Source: Balneolaceae bacterium (GTDB taxonomy: Bacteria > Bacteroidota > Rhodothermia > Balneolales > Balneolaceae). Taken from it: a stretch of 64,000 bases of DNA. The position numbers were made by a program, and so were the translations under genes. Shown here piece after piece: positions 17,303 through 26,686 of this stretch. Every line of letters begins with the position of its first letter. Position 1 is the first letter of the stretch. The notes beneath the pieces were generated by a model. That model did not search any database. It saw only the letters and a list, made by a program, of their open reading frames with translations, and was not told the origin of the DNA. The stretch covers positions 1-64,000 of the forward strand of contig SLPZ01000073.1 in assembly GCA_007131725.1 (NCBI GenBank), read 5' to 3'.

Positions 17303-20185
17303 CTATTTAATGGATCCGGTTGCTTTAACCGTAAATCCTCCGTTTTGATTAATTTCAATGTTAGAACCGATGCGTTCGGCTCTCATCTTAATGTTTCGGA
17401 GCCCCTGCCCGGTTTTCCTAATTGTTTTTAACTGGGTTCCGTTGTCGCTAACAATCAATTCGTAATTATTACCGGAAAATGAGAATCGAATATCCACTTT
17501 TGTGGCATTTGAATGTTTTACCACGTTGTTTACAGCTTCTTTAAATATCAGATATACATTCTCTTTTACGTCAACCGGGAGCCTTTCGTACATTCGAAGC
17601 TTGTCAAAGTTGTAATTAAATTCAACCTCACCATTGGCAAATACCTGATTTACATAATCCTGCATCCGATCGGTGAGATCTCCGGCCGTGTCGTTTCTGG
17701 AGTCAATAGACCAGACAATATCATCCAGGCTGGACACAATTTTTCTGCTTTGTTCTCCGAGCTGTTTCAGGGTACTTTTTATCTCATCACTTACATCACC
17801 CGCAAGTAAAAAATCGGTTTGCAGGGCAAGCTCTGTCAGCGATGAACCCACATCATCATGTAAATCGCTGGCAATCTGAACGCGCATTCTTTCAATATCA
17901 ACTTGTTTTCGCACCCTGAAATACCGCATATAAAACCAGGCCAGCCCAATTATAAAAATTACTACCAGCATCAAAAACCACCACTGTAAATAGAATGGCC
18001 GCATGATTGTAAACGAAAATCCGGCTGTTTTTTCGCTTCTGATTCCATCTGCATTATAAGCCCGCAGTTCAAATTCGTATTGTCCGGAAGAAAGAGAGGG
18101 ATACCGAATGGTTCTTTCTCTGGTTGTTTGCCAGCCCTGGTCTAGTCCTTTCATCCGATATTCATAAATTATCTGATCGGGTGCTTCAAAACTGAGGCCG
18201 GTATAGGTAATCTGTACAAAATTCTGGTCGTGATCGAACTGATGTGACCTTGTGGGATTTACCAGCTTTCCGCTGACCAAAATTTCTTCAAGCTCAATTC
18301 CAGGGGAAGATTCTCGTTTTCTGATCCTCTCAGGAAAAAAACGGCTTAATCCCTCAACAGTACCCAGCCATATGGAGCCGTCACTGGCCAGAAAAGATCC
18401 GCCTGCATTCAGCTCGTTGGCAATCAGTCCCTGGTTCTGGTTGTAACTTCTGAAAGCCCTTAGCCGCTCTTCTCTGGTCGATTCACTCAAAAACAGATCA
18501 GGTTCGATGTAATATAACCCCCTGTTGGTTCCCACCCAGTAGTCGTTGTTGCGGTCTTGAATGGTGAAATATGAAATGATATCGCTTCCCCCCGACTCAG
18601 TAATTGATTCAATTGTTTCACCGTCGTAGCGTGCAATGCCGTTAAAGGTTGAAAACCAGACATGCCCGCGGTGATCGATGTGGATTTGAATAACTCCGTT
18701 ACTGGGCAGGCCGTCAGCAATGGTAAAAAAAGTGAATTGATGGCCATCATATTTTGCAGCACCGCCGTAAGTTGCAAACCAGTAATTACCATTATCGTCT
18801 TGTTTTATATCCATCACAGTATTGTGCAGAAAGCCGTTGCCTAAATAATGCTGAACATATCCTTCCTCGCGAAGCTGAATCACACCTTCGTTGTATGTAG
18901 CAATCCAGAATTCGTTATTTTCAGGATCTTCAAAAATTTTCCTGACTACTCTGAACGGAAATTCATCCTCTTCGAGGCTGTAAAATCTTTCTCCGTCGAA
19001 AATACTGATGCCGTCTCTGGTTCCCGCCCAAATTTGTCTGTGGCTGTCCTCGAATAGCGTATACACTTTATTGTCCAGCAACCCGTCTGCTTCGGTGTAC
19101 GGAATCATTTGCTCACCGTCGTATTTCAGAACTCCCCCTCCGTATGTAGCTATCCAGATATTATTTTCGGAATCTTCTTCAAATCCGGTTACCACGTTGT
19201 TGGTCAATCCATTATCTATATCGTAGCTGTGAAAATAATCCCCTGCATACATGGTAATTCCGCCACCAAGCGTTCCAAACCAAATGTTTCCTTCACGGTC
19301 AATAATGGATGAATAAATAATGATTGCCGGTAAGCCATGTTCGCGAGTAAAATTCTGAAAATTTTCACCATCAAAAAGTGAAATCCCATGCTCAGTACCC
19401 AGCCATATCCGGTCGTAATCTTCAACCGTTATGGTTTGAATACGCTCATCAAGTAATCCGTCATCCGCATCGTAAGTTATGAATGTACCGTCGTTATATT
19501 TCATCAGCCCGGCCCGTAAAGCAATCCAAATCCGGTCGTATTCATCGATATACAGGTCTCTGATGCGGAGCTCAGGCAGGCCGTCTGCCACTGAAAAAAA
19601 ATCGACTTGATCGCCGTCAATCTTCACAAGCCCTTCTCTTGAGCCAATCCAGATAACTCCATCCTGAGTTTGCCTAACGGCACGTACACGTTCAATTGGC
19701 AGACCGTATTTTTCATCAACTGAAATGAGTTCCCCATTTTGCCTCGACATCCACAGCCCGTTGCCATCGGTTCCAAACCAATAATTGCCTTCCATATCCT
19801 GAAAAATATCAAGGATAGAATAACGTGACAGTTCAAGAACATTCTGCGGTGTAACAAGCGAGTCACCCAGCAGTGTGGAAACCCCCGATTCTGTGCCTAC
19901 CCAAATGGTTCCATCACGGTCTTCAAATAAAGAGTGTATGCGATTGTGGCCAAGCCCGTCTTCTTCATAGAATTGCTTGAAAGTTATCCCGTCAAACCGG
20001 TTAAGGCCGTAGCCGGTTCCTACCCAAATATAGCCCCTGCTATCCTGCACAAGCGCGTGTGCCACCGACTCGCTCAGCCCCAATTCAATCGAGTAGGTGC
20101 GGAATGGAAGATATTGAGACCAGACAGATTCTGCTACGGCAAATAAAAACAGGAATAATAATATGGTTGTATAATTTGGTCTCAT
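17303..20185 (-). CDS. Two-component regulator propeller (Reg_prop/Y_Y_Y) sensor histidine kinase
   Basis: Many GTxxGL/FDG propeller repeats, Y_Y_Y domain, TM, HisKA_3 (IASDLHDDVGSSLTELALQ) and HATPase (NNVVKHSNATKVDIRFS). Confidence 0.93.
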   Translation of the reverse strand: MRPNYTTILLFLFLFAVAESVWSQYLPFRTYSIELGLSESVAHALVQDSRGYIWVGTGYGLNRFDGITFKQFYEEDGLGHNRIHSLFEDRDGTIWVGTESGVSTLLGDSLVTPQNVLELSRYSILDIFQDMEGNYWFGTDGNGLWMSRQNGELISVDEKYGLPIERVRAVRQTQDGVIWIGSREGLVKIDGDQVDFFSVADGLPELRIRDLYIDEYDRIWIALRAGLMKYNDGTFITYDADDGLLDERIQTITVEDYDRIWLGTEHGISLFDGENFQNFTREHGLPAIIIYSSIIDREGNIWFGTLGGGITMYAGDYFHSYDIDNGLTNNVVTGFEEDSENNIWIATYGGGVLKYDGEQMIPYTEADGLLDNKVYTLFEDSHRQIWAGTRDGISIFDGERFYSLEEDEFPFRVVRKIFEDPENNEFWIATYNEGVIQLREEGYVQHYLGNGFLHNTVMDIKQDDNGNYWFATYGGAAKYDGHQFTFFTIADGLPSNGVIQIHIDHRGHVWFSTFNGIARYDGETIESITESGGSDIISYFTIQDRNNDYWVGTNRGLYYIEPDLFLSESTREERLRAFRSYNQNQGLIANELNAGGSFLASDGSIWLGTVEGLSRFFPERIRKRESSPGIELEEILVSGKLVNPTRSHQFDHDQNFVQITYTGLSFEAPDQIIYEYRMKGLDQGWQTTRERTIRYPSLSSGQYEFELRAYNADGIRSEKTAGFSFTIMRPFYLQWWFLMLVVIFIIGLAWFYMRYFRVRKQVDIERMRVQIASDLHDDVGSSLTELALQTDFLLAGDVSDEIKSTLKQLGEQSRKIVSSLDDIVWSIDSRNDTAGDLTDRMQDYVNQVFANGEVEFNYNFDKLRMYERLPVDVKENVYLIFKEAVNNVVKHSNATKVDIRFSFSGNNYELIVSDNGTQLKTIRKTGQGLRNIKMRAERIGSNIEINQNGGFTVKATGSIK

Positions 20186-20219
20186 TCCTGTAATCTAACA
20201 AGTTATCCGGTATACACAA

Positions 20220-20241
20220 ATCACATCTTCATGTGAACCGG
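20220..20241. promoter_or_regulatory. Candidate regulator dyad 2 (upstream of the Reg_prop kinase)
   Basis: ATCACAT-CTTC-ATGTGA-ACCGG; 35 nt upstream of the start at 20185; matches the site at 16630. Confidence 0.5.
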
Positions 20242-20313
20242 ATACCGGGTGCCTTTTTCTGGAAATCAAGGCAAAAAACCGGTTGTTTTGTTTGTGTTTA
20301 GCGTCTTGAATTT

Positions 20314-20360
20314 AACAACTGACAGAGTACCGTGCTTTTCGGTTCCTGTTAGAGTTGTGA
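20314..20360 (+). repeat. Dispersed intergenic repeat, copy 1
   Basis: aacaactgacagagtaccgtgcttttcggttcctgttagagttgtga; near-identical reverse complement at 26388-26435. Confidence 0.9.
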
Positions 20361-20448
20361 GGAGTAGAAAATGTCCCAAAAACAGCTATCCGCGACTCTG
20401 GCAGGAGCTCTCTAACGTTCGCACTCTGCCAGGATGCTTCTGAGAAAT

Positions 20449-20481
20449 ACCCGTCTGACCGCTCAAAGCGGTCTGACGGGT
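20449..20481. repeat. Hairpin ACCCGTCTGACCGC/GCGGTCTGACGGGT, member 1
   Basis: 14-bp stem with one internal mismatch; homologous hairpin at 26458-26490. Confidence 0.8.
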
Positions 20482-20493
20482 CGTTAGACAAAA

Positions 20494-20518
20494 AAAGCCG
20501 GATGGTTTATCCGGCTTT
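20494..20518 (-). terminator. Hairpin terminator for the sigma factor gene
   Basis: AAAGCCGGAT / ATCCGGCTTT separated by ggttt, immediately downstream of the minus-strand stop. Confidence 0.8.
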
Positions 20519-20532
20519 AATTGAAAAGTTTT

Positions 20533-21387
20533 TTACCCAAGATAGGCACGAAGCGCCGCGCTTCGGTTATGGTGGCGCAGCTTTCGCAGTGCCTTTTCTT
20601 TGATCTGCCTCACCCGTTCGCGGGTCAAATCGAAACGCTCGCCGATTTCTTCGAGTGTAAGTGAGTGTTCACGGCCTATACCGAAGTAGAGGCGAATTAC
20701 TTCAGCCTCGCGCTTTGTTAATTTAGACAATGCACGCTCAATTTCAACCTTGAGCGATTCACCCATCAGATCATTGTCTGGATCGGGTATCTCTTCGTTT
20801 TCGAGCACATCGAGCAGACGGTTGTCTTCACCCTGTGCAAACGGTGCATCCATCGATAAGTGACGGCCTGATATTTTAAGCGTATCGGCAACTTCCGATA
20901 CCGTCATTTCCAGGCTTTCGGCAAGTTCTGCAGCCGACGGCACCCTCTCATATTCCTGCTCCAGTTTGGAAAGTTCTTTTCCGATTTTGTTAAGTGCACC
21001 AACACGGTTCAGCGGCAGACGCACAATACGGCTCTGCTCGGCAAGTGCCTGTAAGATAGACTGGCGAATCCACCAAACGGCGTACGAGATAAACTTAAAA
21101 CCACGTGTTTCGTCAAATCGCTTGGCTGCTTTAATCAGGCCAAGGTTCCCTTCGTTGATGAGATCTCCCAAAGACAAACCCTGGTTTTGATACTGCTTTG
21201 CAACAGAAACAACAAAACGGAGGTTTGCTTTTGTCAGTTCTTCGAGGGCGCGCTGTGAGCCTTTTTGTATCTCCTTCGCCAGCCTTACTTCATCGTCGGG
21301 GGTAATTAATTTCTCTTTTCCAATTTCGTGCAGGTAGCGATCCAATGATTCGGATTCGCGTGTAGAAATTCCTGAGCTTTTTGCCAC
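20533..21387 (-). CDS. rpoD: RNA polymerase primary sigma factor (RpoD/SigA family, short form)
   Basis: [106 protein letters not shown]. Confidence 0.95.
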   Translation of the reverse strand: MAKSSGISTRESESLDRYLHEIGKEKLITPDDEVRLAKEIQKGSQRALEELTKANLRFVVSVAKQYQNQGLSLGDLINEGNLGLIKAAKRFDETRGFKFISYAVWWIRQSILQALAEQSRIVRLPLNRVGALNKIGKELSKLEQEYERVPSAAELAESLEMTVSEVADTLKISGRHLSMDAPFAQGEDNRLLDVLENEEIPDPDNDLMGESLKVEIERALSKLTKREAEVIRLYFGIGREHSLTLEEIGERFDLTRERVRQIKEKALRKLRHHNRSAALRAYLG

Positions 21388-21535
21388 GTTATAATGATTA
21401 AATTTGTTGGATTGTTTACTTAATTAAGGATGCCCTTACTACGTTTTGTATATGAATATGTTGTGTAGAAGCAACAAAATTAACTGTGAAATATAAAAAT
21501 TTATCTTCATAATTTGAAGGCGAATGTAATAAAAA

Positions 21536-22708
21536 TCATAGTCTTTTAAAAAACGATTTTCCTTTAAGCCTATTGTCAATTCCATGAAACTCAAGAATGG
21601 TTGCCGGAACATCTGAAAAGGTGGCTCTTATACCAAGATTTTTTCCTGGTTCTGCACCTTTTTTCAGTGCCAGCACAGGTACAAATTCCCTGGTGTGATC
21701 TGTGCTGTCATCAGCCGGATCATTGCCATGATCGCCCGATAATATCATCAAATCCCCATCCTCAAGTTTTCGAACCATCTCGGGCAGTGCCCTGTCTATC
21801 TCTTGCAGGCATTTTGCAAAACCTTCCGTATCCTGTCGATGCCCGTAAATCTGATCGGTGTCAATAAGGTTCACAAAAGTAAAACTGTTCTCTATTTTTG
21901 CACTCATCAGGCTTAAAAGCTGTGAAATTCCCTCTGTATTGCTCTTTGTTCTGCGAAATTGGGTAAAACCGGTATCCGCAAACAGATCAATAATTTTACC
22001 GATTGAATAGGTTCTGATTCCGTTTTCCAGCAGTTCAGACATTAAATTGGGAACTGGTGGTTTTAAGGAAAAATCATGCCGCTGGTCTGACAGACGCTCA
22101 AAAGCCCCCGGCTTTCCATGAAATGGGCGGGCAATAACTCGCCCCACGCCATGCTCATGCACCATAACTTGCTCCCTGGCATATTCACACCATTCATACA
22201 ATTTTTTTACCGGTGTAATATCATCATGGCAGGCAACCTGAAAAACACTATCGGCCGATGTGTAAACAATCGGATTTCCGGTGCACATATGTTCTTCTCC
22301 ATAATCTTCAATAACTTTTGTGCCCGAATACGGTAAATTGCAGAGCGCATCTTTCACACCAATTCCTGAACAAAATTTTGAGATAATTTCATCCGGAAAA
22401 CCTTTTGGATAGGTTGGAAACGGCCTTTCGAAATGAATTCCCGCAAACTCCCAATGGCCGGTTGTTGAATCTTTTCCGGCCGAGGCCATCCTCATCTTTC
22501 CATAGGATGCCAGTGGTTCGCTTAACGGTTTAATGGAGTGAAATTCTCTGATATTACCCATTCCGAGTTTCTCGAAATATGGGAGTTCAACATTGGTAAT
22601 TCTGCTCACGTTGCCAAGCGTATCGGCCTGCTCATCCCCATATTCGTGAGCGTCTTCCTGTGCACCTACACCCAGTCCGTCAATAATCACTAAAAAAGTT
22701 CTGGGCAT
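21536..22708 (-). CDS. deoB: Phosphopentomutase
   Basis: MPRTFLVIIDGLGVGAQEDAHEYGDEQADTLGNVSR..., DSTTGHWEFAG, ILSGDHGNDPADDSTDHTREFVPVL. Confidence 0.92.
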   Translation of the reverse strand: MPRTFLVIIDGLGVGAQEDAHEYGDEQADTLGNVSRITNVELPYFEKLGMGNIREFHSIKPLSEPLASYGKMRMASAGKDSTTGHWEFAGIHFERPFPTYPKGFPDEIISKFCSGIGVKDALCNLPYSGTKVIEDYGEEHMCTGNPIVYTSADSVFQVACHDDITPVKKLYEWCEYAREQVMVHEHGVGRVIARPFHGKPGAFERLSDQRHDFSLKPPVPNLMSELLENGIRTYSIGKIIDLFADTGFTQFRRTKSNTEGISQLLSLMSAKIENSFTFVNLIDTDQIYGHRQDTEGFAKCLQEIDRALPEMVRKLEDGDLMILSGDHGNDPADDSTDHTREFVPVLALKKGAEPGKNLGIRATFSDVPATILEFHGIDNRLKGKSFFKRL

Positions 22709-22711
22709 GGC

Positions 22712-24172
22712 TTACATATTTACGATCATGGTATCCTTATTTTTTAAGGCTATGTCAAGCGCCTGCTTTGCATCCAGAACAATCTCATTCATGTCTGTTT
22801 GCTCCGGATCGAGCTGTACTGATCCGGCTTTGATATTAACCTCCAGTTTTCGGCCATCTCCAAAATCAATTTTATTTTTCAGGTCGTTCATGTTTGTCTT
22901 CAGCCATTCCTGGTGATATTGTTCATTTACACCAAAAAGCAGATAAGAGAAAACATAGTCGCTGTTGAAACCGATTAATCCATTATAACCGAGCCGGGAC
23001 GGGTTGAGCGCTTTTACCATGAGGCGCTGTAGTTTTTTTAGTTCTTCGAGCCGAAGCTGCGAACGCAATTCAGTTAGGTTATCTATTCCGATCAGGCCAA
23101 ACCAGATATCTTCTCCGCTTTGTTGGATTCGATGCAGCTCTTTCTGCAACACTGATTCCCAGATCTCCGGCACAAAACTTCCGTATTCTGTTGTGAATAA
23201 ATCTTTCTGAAATCTTTTACTCTCCAGTTTTGCCTGAATGGTGTATGATGCAAACCTTACCAAATTTTTCAGTTGATGTTTGACCGATTCTTTAAAAATC
23301 AGCGGGTTTTTATCATAAGCAAGAACTACAATATGCCTGCGGTCCGAAATCAGTACAGGAATTGCCAAAGTTGCCCCCTCTGTAAAACTCTCGGATGATG
23401 AGATACGTTTGGGATTTTGGTTGAAATGTATAGAAAACATTGGCTTTCCCTTTTGTAGAGCATCATATGCTAATGATTTTTCTTCAACCATCAAGCCAGG
23501 CTGCGGTGATGGCGGTGCATTTTCTGAACGGATAACCGTTACCCACGTTTCCATCCCGCGAAGTGCAACTGCCACTCCGCCGCCGGGCAGCAGTTTTTGC
23601 ATCTCTTCGGCCATTATGTTCAGTATCTCCACCTCATCCAGGTTCACGGAGAATTGATTTAGTGACCTCTCATAATCCACCCACTGGTTCTGTTCATTGT
23701 AAAGATCCGTTAGCTCCAGGTAGGTATTCAGAACATTGATGTGGGCATTTTTATAAGCCAAAATTGCCCGTTCCATCACTTTGGAGCGAATTTTTTTTTC
23801 GGTTTCCAGAACGGTAATAGCAATAGTCTGTCCGTTATTTTGGAAAGGTATCAAAAAAAGGTGATCAACAGGGACGACATCAAAATAGTGGGGAAGCTCA
23901 GATCGGCCTATATCACGGTCAATTTCGAGCTGCAGCGGTTCTTTAATATCTTTGTAGTCGTTCAGGAAAAAATTTTCAAAATCAATCCTGTCTTTGAACA
24001 TCACATTATGAAGCTGTTTGAACGTAGTCTCAAGCACAAATTGCTGTCTTGAACGGTTCACCCAATACAAATACCCGGTTTGCGCTCCAACGGACTGACC
24101 CAATAGCTGCATCAGATCGTCCATGATGTGTTTAAATTCGAATAACGCTTTCTCTTCCCTGTTTGTGTTCAT
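22712..24172 (-). CDS. GAF-like domain protein with C-terminal degenerate GGDEF-like domain
   Basis: Two GAF-like stretches (N-term and 180-320) and C-term IGIDNLTELRSQLR...LIGFNSDYVFSYLLFG...VNIKAGSVQLDPEQ...DAKQALDIALKNKDTMIV, which follows GGDEF secondary-structure order without GG[D/E]EF. Confidence 0.5.
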   Translation of the reverse strand: MNTNREEKALFEFKHIMDDLMQLLGQSVGAQTGYLYWVNRSRQQFVLETTFKQLHNVMFKDRIDFENFFLNDYKDIKEPLQLEIDRDIGRSELPHYFDVVPVDHLFLIPFQNNGQTIAITVLETEKKIRSKVMERAILAYKNAHINVLNTYLELTDLYNEQNQWVDYERSLNQFSVNLDEVEILNIMAEEMQKLLPGGGVAVALRGMETWVTVIRSENAPPSPQPGLMVEEKSLAYDALQKGKPMFSIHFNQNPKRISSSESFTEGATLAIPVLISDRRHIVVLAYDKNPLIFKESVKHQLKNLVRFASYTIQAKLESKRFQKDLFTTEYGSFVPEIWESVLQKELHRIQQSGEDIWFGLIGIDNLTELRSQLRLEELKKLQRLMVKALNPSRLGYNGLIGFNSDYVFSYLLFGVNEQYHQEWLKTNMNDLKNKIDFGDGRKLEVNIKAGSVQLDPEQTDMNEIVLDAKQALDIALKNKDTMIVNM

Positions 24173-24219
24173 GCCGGATATTTATTCGCTGATGCAGTTA
24201 TTCATGCAAAGTAGGGACA

Positions 24220-26028
24220 TTAGAGGGATTCTGCCAACTTCTCTGCATCAGAAATCATGTTTTCAAAAAGTGAAATACCGTTTTCCCAGAACGCGGGATC
24301 TTTAATGTCCAGGCCGATTTTTGCTACAAGGTTGTGAGGCCAGTCGGACCCACCAGCTTCCAAAATGGAGAGATATTTTTCCGAAAAGTCTTTTTCTTCC
24401 GTCTGCCGATACACATCATAAAGTGCCAAAACCAGAAGCTCTCCGAACGCATACGCATAAACATAGCCGGGTGAGTGTAAAAAATGTGGAATGTAGCACC
24501 ACCAGATGCCGTATTCCTCAGTCAGTGTAATTGATTCACCATAGAGGTCTTTTTGAGTTTGAAGCCACAATTCGGAAAACTCATCGGTGGTTAATTCTCC
24601 CTGCTCACGCCTTGCAGTGTGTATTCGATCCTCAAACCGGTTCATTGAAATTTGCCGGAACACCGTGGCAATGGTATCATCAATCTTGCTGATTAGAAGC
24701 GCCAGTTTCTCTTGAGGATCATCCAATGCATCCATCAGTTTGTTAAAAACCAGCATTTCACCAAAAACGGATGCAGTTTCTGCCGTGGTGAGGGGAGTTG
24801 AAGATTGCAGCTCTCCCTGTTTCCTGGACAAATACTGATGCACGCCGTGACCCAGTTCATGTGCCAGGGTTTGAACATCACGCAACTGGCCATCATAATT
24901 CATAAATACATAGGGATGAACAGAAGTTACAGTACTTGCCGAATAAGCACCTCCCCTTTTCCCGGGTTTGATGGCAGCATCAATCCAGTTTTTATCAAAA
25001 AATTCTGATGCAATCTCTTTCATTGCAGGGTGGAAATCTCCATAGGCATCCAGAACCATATTTTTGCCCTGATCCCAGGGAACAGTCTTGGTGGTTTTTA
25101 AAATCGGAGCATAACGGTCGTAATCAAACATCTCATCTACTCCCAGCAGCCGGGTTTTTAATTTGTAATATCGCTGAACAAGATGGTAATGCCCCGTAAC
25201 AGCGTTAACCAGTGCTTCTACTGTTTCATCGTCTGTTTGATTGGACAGGTTCCTTGATGAAATCCAGCTATCATATTTTCTGAGCCTGTCGTTGGTGAAT
25301 TTGTCGGCCAGGATGGTATTGAAAACATAGGTCAGTGTTCTGGAATGATCTCTGAATGTATTTGTGAGAGATGCATGAGCCCGCTTTCTCAACTCGCGAT
25401 CGGGATTGTGCAGCTTGCTGAGTACCTCCTGTTCAGTCAATTTTTCTCCGTCGAGCTCGAATCGAGCCGCACCGAGGGTTTCATCAAAATAACGGTTCCA
25501 GGCAGCACGCCCTGTCACCGATTTGGCACTCATCACCTGCTCGGCTTCTTCAGTTAGCGTGTGTTTTTTATACTGACGCGACACTTGTAGATAGTGCTTC
25601 CAGTGTTCCAGTTCTTCCGATTGGATTAAAGCATCTGCTTTTTCGGTGTCAATTCTCAGCCATTCAACATCAAAAAATACAAGATGCTGATTTACCTCTG
25701 AACCAAGTTCATTAGCCTCCTGAAGCAGTTTTCCAAGCCTGGCATCTTCGGTATTTACAGACCAGCTTAAATAGGCAAATGAACCTATTCTGCCTAAAAT
25801 CCCGGCAATTTCCTCGTATTGTTGCAGGGCATCTGAAAATTCCTGCGCGTCCAGCTCACCAACTCTTCCCCTGTAAGTAGCATTAAATTCTTTTGCCAGC
25901 TTTACCGCTTTTTGACGATCGTTTTTCAATTTCGGGTCTTCGGGAGATTTATAAAGATCAGACAGGTCCCAGTTAATATTCTCAGCTCCGTTTTTTTCTT
26001 TTTTACTTTTTTTGGTCATTAAATTCAA
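24220..26028 (-). CDS. pepF: Oligoendopeptidase F (M3 family)
   Basis: HELGHGVHQYLSRKQ zinc motif; M3B architecture. Confidence 0.93.
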   Translation of the reverse strand: MNLMTKKSKKEKNGAENINWDLSDLYKSPEDPKLKNDRQKAVKLAKEFNATYRGRVGELDAQEFSDALQQYEEIAGILGRIGSFAYLSWSVNTEDARLGKLLQEANELGSEVNQHLVFFDVEWLRIDTEKADALIQSEELEHWKHYLQVSRQYKKHTLTEEAEQVMSAKSVTGRAAWNRYFDETLGAARFELDGEKLTEQEVLSKLHNPDRELRKRAHASLTNTFRDHSRTLTYVFNTILADKFTNDRLRKYDSWISSRNLSNQTDDETVEALVNAVTGHYHLVQRYYKLKTRLLGVDEMFDYDRYAPILKTTKTVPWDQGKNMVLDAYGDFHPAMKEIASEFFDKNWIDAAIKPGKRGGAYSASTVTSVHPYVFMNYDGQLRDVQTLAHELGHGVHQYLSRKQGELQSSTPLTTAETASVFGEMLVFNKLMDALDDPQEKLALLISKIDDTIATVFRQISMNRFEDRIHTARREQGELTTDEFSELWLQTQKDLYGESITLTEEYGIWWCYIPHFLHSPGYVYAYAFGELLVLALYDVYRQTEEKDFSEKYLSILEAGGSDWPHNLVAKIGLDIKDPAFWENGISLFENMISDAEKLAESL

Positions 26029-26387
26029 TGGTTTAAATATCAGCTTTATTATTTTGCATCACTCTTTGAAGATCGCCTGTACCAGATGAACTCCGCTTTA
26101 TTCAAACCGAAAATATAAAGAATACTTATCCGGCAATAAATTCCTTTTTTTGATCATCTCTAAGTGAACTTTTATCATGAACTGATGGGTTATAAAGGCA
26201 TATTCATTATTTTTTTGTATCACAAAATATGAGTATGTGTTTTGCGTAGAATAACCGTCAAATGTGTTTTGCAGGAAATACCCGTCAGACCGCTTTGGTA
26301 CGTGTTTAGCAACCTGACAAAGTGCGTTAGTCCCGATAAGCCTTTTGGGATCGCGGACAACTATTTCGCAGGTAAGTTACCTTTGGA

Positions 26388-26435
26388 TCACAACTCTGAC
26401 AGGAACCGAAAAGCACGGTACTCTGTCAGGTTGTT
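26388..26435 (-). repeat. Dispersed intergenic repeat, copy 2 (inverted relative to 20314-20360)
   Basis: tcacaactctgacaggaaccgaaaagcacggtactctgtcaggttgtt. Confidence 0.9.
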
Positions 26436-26457
26436 ATCTATGTGTATTGTCTGAAAA

Positions 26458-26490
26458 ACCCGTCAGACCGCATTGAGCGGTCAGACGGGT
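26458..26490. repeat. Hairpin ACCCGTCAGACCGC/GCGGTCAGACGGGT, member 2
   Basis: 14-bp stem with one mismatch at the same stem position as 20449-20481. Confidence 0.8.
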
Positions 26491-26686
26491 AACTGCAAAG
26501 TTATTATTTTGCATCTTAGAATACATCATATTTTTATTGCAATAATGCTTAATTTACGTGATTATGTTAATCACAACCCTGACGGAAAATTTCAATATTA
26601 TTCACAGGTACTCAGATAATGTATTTCCGTCCATCTACCATTAAACATCATTCACACATCTAATATAATATCAAGACCATACTGTT

